NCBI GenBank assembly: GCA_018806915.1 | Contig: JAGKQI010000040.1 | Location: 868,001-932,000, forward strand | Direction: 5' to 3' | DNA length: 64,000 nt | Source of the DNA: Phytophthora colocasiae | Taxonomy: Eukaryota; Oomycota; Peronosporomycetes; Peronosporales; Peronosporaceae | Made by a program: the position numbers and the translations under genes | Shown: positions 44,235 to 54,313 of the stretch, one piece after another | Layout of the letters: every line of letters starts with the position of its first letter | How positions within the stretch are numbered: position 1 is the stretch's first letter | The notes under the pieces: model-generated | The model's input: only the letters and a program-made list of their open reading frames with translations | What the model was told of the DNA's origin: nothing | The model's database searches: none

Positions 44235-46750
44235 TGACGTGTTGATCAAGTCCGAAGATTCTCTGAAGACACCGTCTGAAGAGTCTGGGAGGGCTGACTC
44301 GCTTGATGGGGAACGTGCTCTGAAGTATGTGCGTCGTGAGTTCCGTCGTTGGAGAGATATGGACACAGGCAAGGTCGTCCCGCCAAGCATCGAGTATATG
44401 TGGCCGACGATGAAGCCTAGTGCTGATGCTTTCCAGAAAGCTGCTGCGGCGACCGGCGACTACATCAAGTGGCGATGCTCCTCCGTCTTCCCTTAGGATA
44501 TGTGGATCTCAGAGTTTCACGTGAGACGTCATGGTTTTGGTCGAATCCAAGACCTTTCCTACGTAGAGATTCCGATGAGCACATTGACAGCACCAGAGTG
44601 TGTGGCTGTTCTCCAGACAATGCTGTATGAGGCGGGCTTTGAATTCCAGAACCTGCTCCCGACGTGGTCTCAGACCCAGGCGTCAGCCGTCTTTGAGTCT
44701 CAAATACGCACTGTGGCGTCCGAACTTCAGAGTCGACTCGCAGTGGAACTGGTAGAGTGGGCCACAGTGACCGCCAGGTTACAAGTTAGCAGACTCCCAG
44801 AAGAAATGAAACAAGAAGACACCACAAGTCAAGACAAAGCAGACCATATATTACCTGACAAGGACGCTGACCTACAAGGACGACGGCTGATCATGCTACT
44901 CCGGGTGACCGGACTCCGAGTGACGCACAGTTCTGATGGTTCCAGCAGTGACGAGCCACCGTGGCCCAAGCGCTTGCAGCAGAGACCACCGCGCCCACAA
45001 GTCCCGTCAACACCGTCAGCTTTATCGACGCCGTCGCTGTCTTCACTGCCACAGTATGAGAGTCGCTCTGATAACACGCGACCGGAGTCTGAAACTCCAA
45101 TGTCTGAAGGTCCCAGTACTTCTCAGACTCGAGTGTCGGACGTGCCAATTCCCAGTGTCATTGGGACCTCGGACGATCAGTCGTCGGGATTCCAGACTTC
45201 GCGCGGAAGCTCTACAGACTCGTCCTTGATGTCCATGAGTCGAGGGGCGGCATCACACATGTCGCCATCCACAGGAGGTCTGGCGTTAATTGCTCAAGGT
45301 GTTGATGCGGGAGGAGCAATCTCTGAGGGCATGGGGATCCAAGTGACGCGAACGCTGTTACCAGTGAAACCAGAGATCGAAGATGTTGACATGCCGGAAG
45401 AGAAACCAGGGGTGCCGGACGCGAAGCCGGGAAACCAGGTGTCTGTCGGAAGTTCTTCACGGGATTTCAGACAATTGGCTCCGGAGATTCCGCCTGTATC
45501 TGTCTCCACCCGAGGCGAAAGTCACCAGAGCCACCGCCAAAGTGTGAAGAGTGACGACCTTCCAAGACCACCGTCCCGACGCTTGAGTTCCATCGCGTCG
45601 AGTCGTACGAAGTCTGAAGCTCGAAGTTCTCAGAGATCAGGACCTGCCCAGATCGAGTTGAACGTCATGAGGCAACAGCAGGAGTGGCAAAGCCGGATGG
45701 AGCAAGCGCAGATGGAGTTCTTGGCCCGAGAACGCTTGGAGTCCATGGAACGCGATCGTCGTCGAGAGCAACGTGACTTGGAGGCAAGGCGCGAAATTCA
45801 GACGCTCACCGAGCGCTTGTTGAAGTCGGAAAACGCGAGGCTGGAGGCTGAGAGACGTGCCGACGATGCTGAAGAACGCAGAAGTCTGGTATCTGAGAGC
45901 AAACTCAGGAATCGCAGCGCGGCAGAGTTGGAAACTCTGAAAACGGAGCTCCAGAACTCTGAAAACCAACGTCTGGAATCAGAGTTTGTTGAACGCTGGC
46001 GACAGAGAGAGGCCGAGACCGAAGCCGAACGTGCGCGTGCGACTGACGAAATGAAACGGGACTGGATTTCTCAAATGGAAGCCTTACAGCAGCAGATGAA
46101 AGTCATGGAAGCCGAGCGCGACAGGGAGAAAGAAAGTTCTCAGAACATGCAACGGTTCCAAGCCGGTCAATTGAGAAACCTTCGGGCGACATTATCCCAA
46201 GTTCAAGAGGCGCGAAGGGTCGGTCACCCTGATTCGGCAACCTCAAACCAAGTATTACATACCGGCAACCCTGAAGTTGCAACTATGTATGGGTCGGAAA
46301 TCAGAAGTGACGCAAGAAGGGTTGGGGTTGAACCCATGTCACATTCACCGGCTCTCAAGACGGAATCTCGAGAGGTTGCAACCTTCCAGCAAGGCACCCC
46401 TGCACGAAGCACGGGGACGAAGCGAGTGAAGCCTGAGAGGAATGGCGGCGCTACTACTGCTACGGCCACCCAGGTGACTCAAGCGACCTCGGTGACAGAG
46501 ACCAAGGGTGATACTAGACGTGCGCCTACTCCGAGACGAGATCCGCCGCAGAAAACTGAAGCTAGACGGCCTAATGGAGATCGAAGAGCGTCTCGCAGAG
46601 CGAAGCGTCATGATAGAGCGCCAGACTCTGTGGAGACTCTGACGATTCAAGTTCAGACTCTGCGAGCTCGTCATCGGAGAACTCGGAGCCAGGTGAAGTG
46701 CAGCAACTCAAGCGCAAGCCGGAACCACACTTCTGACGCTAAGGCCGTTC
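44227..46750 (+). pseudogene. gag: Gag central region: unknown domain and coiled coil, family A
   Basis: Opens with MSDDVLIKSEDSLKTPSEESG. It holds an unrecognised domain (LKYVRREFRRWRDMD ... TGDYIKWRCSSVF ... MWISEFHVRRHGFGRIQDLSYVEI ... TMLYEAGFEFQNLLPTWSQTQ). A nonsense codon TAG at 44494-44496 replaces the Glu seen in other copies. From 44500 the frame is open to 46860. A Ser/Pro-rich segment follows, then a coiled coil of about 170 residues (QIELNVMRQQQEWQSRMEQ through EAERDREKESSQNMQRF, about 45650-46160), then a basic linker. Between about 46620 and 46750 at least one more shift is needed to enter the Gag core. Confidence 0.8.
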
Positions 46751-47926
46751 ATGAACTCGAACAACCTTGGGGAATTCGACCCCAGAGCTACCCTCAGGGA
46801 ACGTGTCCACTGGTGGGAGCGGTTTACGAATATGGCTTCTCAAGGAGGTTGGTCGACTAAGACGCGCATCCAGGAACTTAAGTTGAAGCTCCCTGTGTCT
46901 GCGCGAGACTGGTTTAACCAGCTTCCCAAAAGTGTGTCCCGTGACTGGAAAGAGCTGTCTTCAGAGTTCAAGAAACGTTATTGCAAAGCTCGGTCATCGT
47001 ATTCTGAGAGATACTTCACTATGGCTATGAAAGACTCTGAGACTCCTCTTGAATTTTTCTACCGACTTAATTCTGCCGCTGGAAAAGCTGACATCGATTT
47101 CCGGAAGTCGTCCAAGCGTCTTGAGAAGCATGTACTGCGATTCATCACGAAGCTTAAGGATGCACGCCTGAAAACGTCGCTGCAAGGTCAGAGATTTCGA
47201 CGAATTTCAGACTTGGAATATGCGTTGCAGCAAGATGAAGATGTGTGGCGAACTGGTGACCAAGAAATGACCCCTGCCAAGTCTCGAGATTTCCGGGCTG
47301 ACAATATTCCGCGAGGACAGTTCAAGCCCAAGCGTGTGCATCGGACTTATGTCGCAAGAGATATGGATTCTGAAGACTATGACTCTGAAAACTCAGAAAA
47401 TCATAAGGAATCTCTGAAATCCAATCAGGATACCAGAGATCAGACGGGTGATTCCAGACCTCCGAGTGCGACATCAGAGTCTACCCGTGATGAGAGTACT
47501 GCGCAGGCATCTTCGAACAATTCAAAGGCTCCACCAAGTGCAGATTGGACGCAGACTCAGACGAATGAAGTATATCGAGTGATGGATAACATGGGATGGC
47601 GTCCGCCGCCCCAGTCCCCGTCTGGATCGTCAGGTAAAGGATTCCACCAAAGGCGTCATGAGAATAGTGGCTACTGGAACAAGTTCTGTGAAAAATGTCA
47701 ACGCTCAGGACACTCAGAAGAAGATTGCTGGAGAGACGTCACGTGTGACCGATGTCAGGAAAAGGGACACCCGAGTCGAATGTGTCGGATGCCACCCTGT
47801 GAAGTATGTGGAAGAGTACACCCTGGAAAACCCTGTGAAGATCTGAAAACTCTGGAAGCACTCAAGCAACTCGCTCGACAAGGTGCACTCAAGGACATGC
47901 CGAACCACCTACGGGAGAACTCCTGA
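46751..47926 (+). CDS. gag: Gag core (capsid-like) and nucleocapsid zinc knuckles, family A
   Basis: Continuation of Gag; the ATG at 46751 is internal rather than a likely true start. The capsid-like Gag core of Ty3 elements covers GEFDPRATLRERVHWWERF to YALQQDEDVWRT (about 46770-47260). A Ser/Gln-rich linker follows, with DSENSEN and SNQDT. Three zinc knuckles come next: CEKCQRSGHSEEDC and CDRCQEKGHPSRMC (both CX2CX4HX4C), then a shortened CEVCGRVHPGKPC (CX2CX3HX4C). It ends at TGA 47926 after one A is lost (GAGAACTCC for GAGAAACTCC). Without that indel it would end at TAA about 47958, next to the stem-loop. Confidence 0.88.
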   Translation: MNSNNLGEFDPRATLRERVHWWERFTNMASQGGWSTKTRIQELKLKLPVSARDWFNQLPKSVSRDWKELSSEFKKRYCKARSSYSERYFTMAMKDSETPLEFFYRLNSAAGKADIDFRKSSKRLEKHVLRFITKLKDARLKTSLQGQRFRRISDLEYALQQDEDVWRTGDQEMTPAKSRDFRADNIPRGQFKPKRVHRTYVARDMDSEDYDSENSENHKESLKSNQDTRDQTGDSRPPSATSESTRDESTAQASSNNSKAPPSADWTQTQTNEVYRVMDNMGWRPPPQSPSGSSGKGFHQRRHENSGYWNKFCEKCQRSGHSEEDCWRDVTCDRCQEKGHPSRMCRMPPCEVCGRVHPGKPCEDLKTLEALKQLARQGALKDMPNHLRENS

Positions 47927-47962
47927 GTGATGAGGCAGACTCTGGGAAGCCGTTAAACTAAT

Positions 47963-47999
47963 ATGCCCGTCGGATGGGGATCCGAAACGCGTCGGGCAT
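47963..47999 (+). promoter_or_regulatory. Conserved stem-loop at the gag/pro boundary
   Basis: ATGCCCG ... CGGGCAT (7-bp outer stem) encloses TCGGAT-GGGG-ATCCGA (6-bp inner stem). The Gag-frame stop TAA lies two bases upstream. Protease is in the +1 frame. Same structure as at 14838-14870 and 31557-31591. Confidence 0.6.
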
Positions 48000-48146
48000 G
48001 GCGTTACCCCAGAGTTGTGTGTTCTAGTGTGTGTAGGACCAGAGCTGAGAAAGACTAAAGATAACACTCAACAATGCATGACTACTTTTGCCCAAGAATC
48101 GACCATACCTTCTGGAAACTCAGGGAACGAGTTACCTGAGATCGCC

Positions 48147-49282
48147 GACGACGTCGTCAATAGCAGCGGAGGTGTCACCAGAGTCTGTATGCGAAATACT
48201 TTCAGAGAATGTTTTCAAATCTCTGATATCTGTACCGATGTCCACTCTTCCTGTTGATTCGCCGTGGCAGCCATCTTCCGTCTGGGTAAATGCATCCAGG
48301 GCGAAGCGTACTCGTTTCACGGTCGGTGGTGACTCTGGTTTCACGAACTGCACTCGAGCATTATCAAACCTTGGACGTTGCAGTATTTCAGTCGGCCATG
48401 GGTAGCGGCATCAAGGCCTCCATCTCCGCCTCTCTCTTCATACGTTTCTTAGTCTCTGGTGACGGGGTGCTTTCCAGAATCAGAACTTCCCAATCACGAT
48501 AAGCAGCGGAACCTGGACGCACGAAACGTCCATGCCTTGGGAAGAAACCATATTCCACGATCCTCGCGACATCAGAAAAAAGTTCATTGACCCACGTGTT
48601 TTTATCAGAGATGTTTACCACGCGAACGGCCACAGGCCAAGATCGAGCCGCATAGATCAGCTGGGTAACCAACCCAGCGGTCACCGCGTCCGGCCCACAC
48701 GACTTCCCTTTGGGGATTCGTTGGTCCATAGTCGATTCGGACAATAAATTCTTCGCCTGGACTCAGAAGAACCGCCTCACATGGTCTAACCGACCTGTTA
48801 CGACCAATGTGATCACCAGGTTCCCAATTACACATCATCACCACTACCTCGTCTGGTAACGATACCAGACCTTCACGAGCGCTAATTCTCACTCCGGCGG
48901 CAAACATAAAACCCATTCCCAGAAGCACGTCAATTCCTTCACCGATATTCGCGACCCAAACATCTACAATGTATACCACTCTTGGCCCAAGTGTCAACTT
49001 GATCTCAGCGCTGGCACCGATATATGTTGGAACACCACCCATCCCCGACACTTTGGTCTGCTTGTGCGACTTGAGTCTGAGTCCGAGCTTACGCGCAAAG
49101 TCGTAACTCAGAATATTTATGGTCGCACCAGTGTCCAGAAGAATCTTGGTTCGATGGTCATTCACAGCACCATACACCATCACCACATCCCTCTTTGAAC
49201 GGTCAGGATAGTTGTCTTCCCACCAGCCATAACACTCGCCATCCTTCAACCTGAACGACACTGAGTCGTCTGGTGTCGGATC
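48147..49282 (-). pseudogene. pro: Protease and linker, inverted within family A element
   Basis: Lies on the minus strand between Gag and Pol that are both plus. Read on the minus strand: SVSFRLKDGECYGWWED, the catalytic ILLDTGATINILSYDFARKLG, VLLGMGFMFAAG, a frameshift near 48690, then VRVVNISDKNTWVNELFSDVARIVEYGFFPRHGRF, stops near 48400, and KRVRFALDAFTQTEDG (about 48310). The plus-strand start of the same protein (VGPELRKT ... TTFAQEST) survives at 48040-48110, so only the central segment is flipped. Both edges of the flipped block carry CGACGACGTC (48146-48155 and 49567-49576), part of the palindrome GACGACGTCGTC on the left. As it stands Gag-protease-Pol cannot be made from one transcript. 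Confidence 0.88.
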
Positions 49283-49576
49283 GGTGTCGTCGACGCCGTT
49301 GTCGTCCTTGGCATAGCCGTAGCACTGGCAACAGACACCGTGGGAGCCGGCGATGTCGGCGTCGTTCATGTCAACGTTGAAGATGTCGATGCTAACGCCG
49401 GTCGCAGCATCCTGAATGCGACGCACGTAGAATCGGTCCTCCAGGGCCCATCGGTCGTCGTTGGGACTCGTGTAGTCTGCCTGGTACCGGAACTTGTTCT
49501 CCAGTCCCTGTAGCATCTCCGCCGTGGTGTTGCACTCGACGAGTTTGTCGCCGACGTTGCAGACGGCGACGACGTC
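49283..49576 (-). pseudogene. Captured gene fragment resembling a tartrate-resistant-type acid phosphatase
   Basis: About 98 codons on the minus strand, in frame with the protease that follows, and absent from the family B copies at this position (they have SSDFPRDCSPDVPKDNESPPDD). The text includes LENKFRYQADYTSPNDDRW, EDRFYVRRI, VSIDIFNVDMNDADIAG and CCQCYGYAKDDNG. This resembles the segment of calcineurin-like purple/tartrate-resistant acid phosphatases after the GNHD motif (Y....RW..P..FY ... VD); the CCQC insertion is unlike animal enzymes. It is GC-rich with third-position C/G bias, unlike the element. The metal-ligand motifs are not included, so it is not an active enzyme. The family assignment is from memory and unverified. 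Confidence 0.5.
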
Positions 49577-51589
49577 TTTAACTCAAAACCTGAGAGTCTC
49601 TTAGGTGATCCTCAGACTCCTGAGTTACCCGCGGATGATTTCGACTTAATGGATGAGTCTTGGGATATCCCCATTCGAGGGATGCCTGGAACACCTGTGG
49701 AAAAATTACGAGTGGAATACGAGCGGTGCATGAACGTTTCGAATGAAGAGTTGGACCTGGAGCCGGGTGTGTATATGCGAGAAGGCACGGAACTCCTCGC
49801 TCAATTACGTGACCAACTGGTCATGTTGCCTGAGCTGGAAGAATTGACACCAGAGTGTGATATCGACAACGCTGATGTTGGAGAACCAGGAAAGACGACC
49901 CCAGAAATGGAGAAGAAACTGCGTGATATTCTGAGGCACCACAGGAAAATATTCCTGGGAGATGGCAATGCAGCGCCCGCACCGGCAAGGGGCGTGGTCT
50001 GTGATCTGGATGTGGGAGATGCAAAACCGATAGCCCAACGTCCGAGATCTGTCGCTCCTCATCTCATGCTGAAGGTGTACGAGCTTCTAAAGAAACTCCT
50101 GGAAACTGGTTTGATCGAGTACTCCAACTCGCCATGGGCATCTCCCATCGTGATCGTTCTAAAGAAGAATGGTGTTGACATACGAATGTGCATCGACTAC
50201 CGTATTGTGAATGGCTATATTCAATTATCACGTTACCCTCTGCCTCTTATTGACGACCTTCTAATCGGTTTTGAGGCTGCTATGTGGTTCATGAGCCTAG
50301 ATATGGCTAGTGGTTTTTGGGCAATCAGAATGACGAAGCGTGCACGATTGATATCAGCTTTCGTTTGTCCGTTTGGACACTTTCAGTGGGTGAGAATGCC
50401 GTTCGGTCTGAAAAACGCCCCTCTGGTGTATCAAGCTATGTTGGATAATTGCCTGTGGGGTTTCGTGAGACTGTCACCAGAAGAAGAAGCTGAAGTTGAT
50501 GCGGAGGTTCTGGAATTTCTGCAACTCCAGCCTCAGGACTCTGAAAAGCATCTTTCAGACTCTGAGAACCATACTCCGATTTCAGAGATGCCAACACTCA
50601 CAAGTCAGATGACCGTCTTTCAGAGGAATATTCCCGTCCCCACATGCATGGGCCCAGTCCTGGGGAGGAGTTCATACATCGACGACATCGCACATGGAGC
50701 ACCGACTTGGGACCAATTATGTGACGATTTGAACGCCCTGCTTTTCAGACTTCGCTATTGGAACATTTCTGTGAGTTTGCCCAAGAGCGAGTTCGGGAAG
50801 TTGTCGATACCGTACCTATCCCACGAGATCAGTGCCGAGGGTCTGAGGGCAACGCCCAAGATCGTCAAAGGAGTTGAAGGGCTGCCCTTTCCGTCTACGC
50901 TGAAGGGAGTTCAGAGTTTCATGGGAAGCCTCAATTATTACAACAAGTTTATTGAGGATTTACCGGTGATTGCTGCTACCCTCTATGAGCTGACGGACGA
51001 GCAGATTCGTGCTGGACGAGACCTGACTCGTGCGAAAGAGGCGTTCGAGATTCTGAAACGCAAGATAGTCTCTACTCCACTACTCAGACATCCAGACCGA
51101 ACCAGACCGTTTGTTGTCATTCCGCATGCGAACCCTTGGGCTGCTTCAGCAGTCTTGGGACAAGAATATGAAGGAATAATACACCCAGTCCGGTTCACGG
51201 GTCGTGTCCTGAACGATGCCGAACTCAGGTATCATATCGCTGAGAAGGAGGTGATTGCGATCCTCAGAGTTTTGGAAAACTTTAGAGCTCTGGTGGAGTC
51301 AAGTCCGGTGATTGTGGTCTATACCAGATACTCTGTCCTGAAATGGTTGCTGACATCGAACTCCACCGACGGCAGAAACGTCAAGTGGGGTCTGAAGTTG
51401 TCGCAGTGGAACTTGGAGATCCGCCGGGTTCAGCGTGATGAAGATGGACTCCCAGCTATACTCGGTGCGGGCATCACCCCCAGGGAGCATCTGGACGAAG
51501 TCTCTGAAAATCTGATCCCAGTCAAGGGGCGAGTCAAGCCGCCAGTTCCTATCAGTGTGGAAATACTGGAAGCAGATTATCAGGGTTAA
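49577..51589 (+). pseudogene. pol: Pol N-terminal part, family A: RT and degenerate RNase H
   Basis: Open from about 49577; the first Met is at 49649 (MDESWDIPIRGMPG), but the true N-terminus is upstream in the inverted block. RT spans about 50030-50980: VLKKNGVDIRMCIDYR, SLDMASGFWAIRMT, MPFGLKNAPLVYQAML, catalytic SSYIDDIAHGA (YIDD, not YVDD/YLDD). About 70 residues are inserted between the last two, including SEKHLSDSENHTP. The Ty3-type RNase H (51090-51440) retains EKEV but has IPHANPWA for the usual D-A-S, YTRYS for YTDH, and no final Asp, so it is probably structural only. TAA at 51587-51589 replaces the Cys seen in both B copies. Confidence 0.9.
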
Positions 51590-53929
51590 GTTCTGAGTTT
51601 TGATGGTGCCGCAAAGACGTCTACCCGTCTGGGAAGCTGTGGGTGTATACTCTGGGAACTCCCGGGTTGGAGCGTTCTGGAAGCCCGAGGGTTTCCCCTG
51701 ACGGATGTCACGGTGAATGACTCGGAATACTGTGGCCTGAATTATGGTCTGAAGATGGCACTCGACCACGGAATACAGGAGTTGGTGGTTGTGGGAGATT
51801 CGCGCATCGCGATACAACAGGCTCAGGGACTAATCAACTGCAATCAGCCCAACTTGCAACGGAGGTTGGCCGAATTTGAGTCTCTGAAAACCAAGTTTCG
51901 GACTCTGAAGTTGGTGCATGTGAAGCGCGAGCTTAACCAAGCGGCGGATTACCTGACCTCGAAGACTTTGACCCTTGGGGAAGATTGGCAGGTGCGAGAC
52001 GAGGATGAACTTATGCACCTGCAATTGGTATCCAAAGTTCATGAGAAACTGATGAAGCCTTGTTCAACCCCGGACCTGGAAGTTCAAGAGTCAAAAATAC
52101 CAGACTCTGAAAATCATAATGCGTCACCAGAGTCTGAGAATGTTTTTGATCCGGAATCCGCACCCCTACCTCGATCGGTCAGAATATTGATTGCTGTAAC
52201 CCGTGCCCAAGCTCCACCTGACGCTAATCTGCCTGAGGATGATGACGACCGAGAACCTTTGGGGCCTTTAGAGTTCCAGGCAGAACGCTGGCGACGGATC
52301 AAGGCGCATCAGAGCCAGGACCCGTACTTGGTTGAACTCATGAAGTTTCTGAAAGGTGACGTGGGAGATTTACCACGACCCCGAGTCAGGAAGCTTGCCA
52401 GAGTTGCTGAGGACTTCGTTCTGGATTCTAGAGATGTACTGTATCGCCTGAGTCGCGCTACTCGAGAACGGCCCCGGGACAATGTTGACGAACTCAGACT
52501 GGTGGTTCCCAGAGACTTGTATCCAGACCTGTTACACTATGCTCATGAAGACTACCAAGGTGGACATCAAGGAATCAGGAGAACCTTTGAGAAGCTGAGT
52601 TCGGAGTTTTACTGGTTGGGTATGTATGCCGATGTGGAGAGATTTGTGAAGGAATGCGTAGACTGTGCCAGTGGCAAGGGGCGACCCCCAAATCCTGGAC
52701 CGTCCCCTGGAAATATTGAGCCCAGCCGGCCATTTGAAGTGGTGTCTATGGATTTTGTGACCCACATGCCGAAATCAGCACGTGGAAACACATTTCTCTT
52801 GCTGTTCCAGGATATGTTTTCAGGATACGTGATGTGCAAGCCAATGAGTGTCACCACTGCTCAGGATGTAGCAGAGGCTTATGAGGAACGCGTTTTCAGA
52901 AACTTTGGTGCTAGCTCTCTGATTCGTCATGATCAAGATCCTCGCTTTATGAGTGAGGTGTTCAAGTGTTTCAGGGAACTTTTGGGTAGCAGACAACGAG
53001 CTACTCTAGGGTACCGGCCTCAAGCCAACGGCCAGCAAGAGAGATCAGTACAGACTGTGGTGCGCGCGATTAAGGCATATATCTCTGAAGCTGATCAAAG
53101 TGACTGGGATGATCACGCCGAACGTCTGATGTTTGCCCTGAATACGTCATTCGATGCCACCCGTCTGGAAACGCCTTTCTACCTGGTACATGGTTGGGAT
53201 GCTCACGGGACGGTGTCCGCTATGCTTGGACCCAAGCCATCGACGACTCAGGAGCGAACTGCGTACGAATGGAGACGGAAGATGCAACGAGACTATAGCT
53301 ATGCTCTGGCATGTGCCGAAGATCTCCAGAAGAAGGCAAAGCGTGACCGGTCTGAAGAACAGACCAGAAAGTGGAACGAGTTATCAGAGCGTCTGAAGTC
53401 AGGTTTCGCTATAGGCGACGCCGTATGGCTCTACATCCCTAAGGTGCAAACGGGATTGAGCAGAAAACTAGCACACATGTGGCACGGACCCTTCAGGATC
53501 GAGGAGATGCTGGACGATTTCAGAGTACGACTCAAGGTTGAAGATACCGGCTACCGCGTGAACCCCTGGGTGCATGTGAGCTGTCTGAAGCCAAGGGCTC
53601 TATTCCCCAGACGACCCACTGTGGAACTCCAGATTCCAGAAGATGATGATTTTGACGCCGCCCTGTTACCAGAAGATAGTTGGGAACCTGATACTGAAAA
53701 CGACGAGTATGAAGTGGAGAAGATTCTGAATACCCGCTGGAACAAGCGTACCAGGACGTCCAGACGCCTGCGCGAATATCTGATTAAGTGGAAAGGTTAC
53801 GATGAAACTGAGTGGTTACCGTTATCGAAGTTGAACTGTGGAGCATTACTTTACGAATTCAACCAGAGTGCACGAGCACGAGCCCGTTTTCAGGCGATGC
53901 AGGCTGGAGACGATCACCCCAGAGTCTAA
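51590..53929 (+). CDS. pol: Pol C-terminal part, family A: second RNase H, integrase, chromodomain
   Basis: Open from the stop at 51589 to TAA 53929, with no internal break. Second RNase H (51596-51965): SFDGAAK, NDSEYCGL, VVGDSRIAIQQ, LNQAADYL, with all four acidic positions present. A linker follows with PDSENHNASPESEN. Integrase: zinc site HYAHEDYQGGHQG ... ECVDCASGKG; DDE core at SMDFVTHMPKSARG, IRHDQDPRFMS and QANGQQERS; then HMWHGPFRIEEML, a GPY/F-like module. The chromodomain is at about 53705-53850 (YEVEKILNTRW ... LREYLIKWKGYDETEWLP), expected to bind histone marks and steer integration. This is the best-preserved enzyme segment in the window. Confidence 0.92.
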   Translation, partial: VLSFDGAAKTSTRLGSCGCILWELPGWSVLEARGFPLTDVTVNDSEYCGLNYGLKMALDHGIQELVVVGDSRIAIQQAQGLINCNQPNLQRRLAEFESLKTKFRTLKLVHVKRELNQAADYLTSKTLTLGEDWQVRDEDELMHLQLVSKVHEKLMKPCSTPDLEVQESKIPDSENHNASPESENVFDPESAPLPRSVRILIAVTRAQAPPDANLPEDDDDREPLGPLEFQAERWRRIKAHQSQDPYLVELMKFLKGDVGDLPRPRVRKLARVAEDFVLDSRDVLYRLSRATRERPRDNVDELRLVVPRDLYPDLLHYAHEDYQGGHQGIRRTFEKLSSEFYWLGMYADVERFVKECVDCASGKGRPPNPGPSPGNIEPSRPFEVVSMDFVTHMPKSARGNTFLLLFQDMFSGYVMCKPMSVTTAQDVAEAYEERVFRNFGASSLIRHDQDPRFMSEVFKCFRELLGSRQRATLGYRPQANGQQERSVQTVVRAIKAYISEADQSDWDDHAERLMFALNTSFDATRLETPFYLVHGWDAHGTVSAMLGPKPSTTQERTAYEWRRKMQRDYSYALACAEDLQKKAKRDRSEEQTRKWNELSERLKSGFAIGDAVWLYIPKVQTGLSRKLAHMWHGPFRIEEMLDDFRVRLKVEDTGYRVNPWVHVSCLKPRALFPRRPTVELQIPEDDDFDAALLPEDSWEPDTENDEYEVEKILNTRWNKRTRTSRRLREYLIKWKGYDETEWLPLSKLNCGALLYEFNQSARARARFQAMQAGDDHPRV

Positions 53930-54313
53930 TAACTCTGAAAACACATCTGGAAGTCTGATATCTGAAGGATTTCAGACATTGACTTTTAGAGTGTGGTAGT
54001 CTGAGTGCGTGTTTTCAGAGACCTATTTCTGAAATTCGTGCGTTTGGATATGTGATCGACCATGTTACTACTTATATAAAACGACTGTGTGAATGTGAAT
54101 ATGGAAGTGAGTTTGTGGAGAATTAAGTGCTAGAGGATACGAGGTTATGAACAATGAGATGATGAGAAGAAGTGTGATTACGTGGAATGATATTGAAAGA
54201 TTAAGAGATTAGGAAGCTACAATGAGGCCAGGGGTTTACGTCACAAATGCAGACAACTATTTGGCTTCTCGAAAATGCAGCCTTCCCGTGGGCACCATGG
54301 TGGACACCTGAGT
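53930..54313. other. Tail-to-tail spacer rich in family A motifs
   Basis: No ORF. 53930-54035 holds CTCTGAAAACACA, TCTGATATCTGA, GTGTTTTCAGAGA and TTTCTGAAAT within about 100 bp. The rest is A/G-rich. It is expected to contain the polyadenylation regions of both converging genes. Confidence 0.65.
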
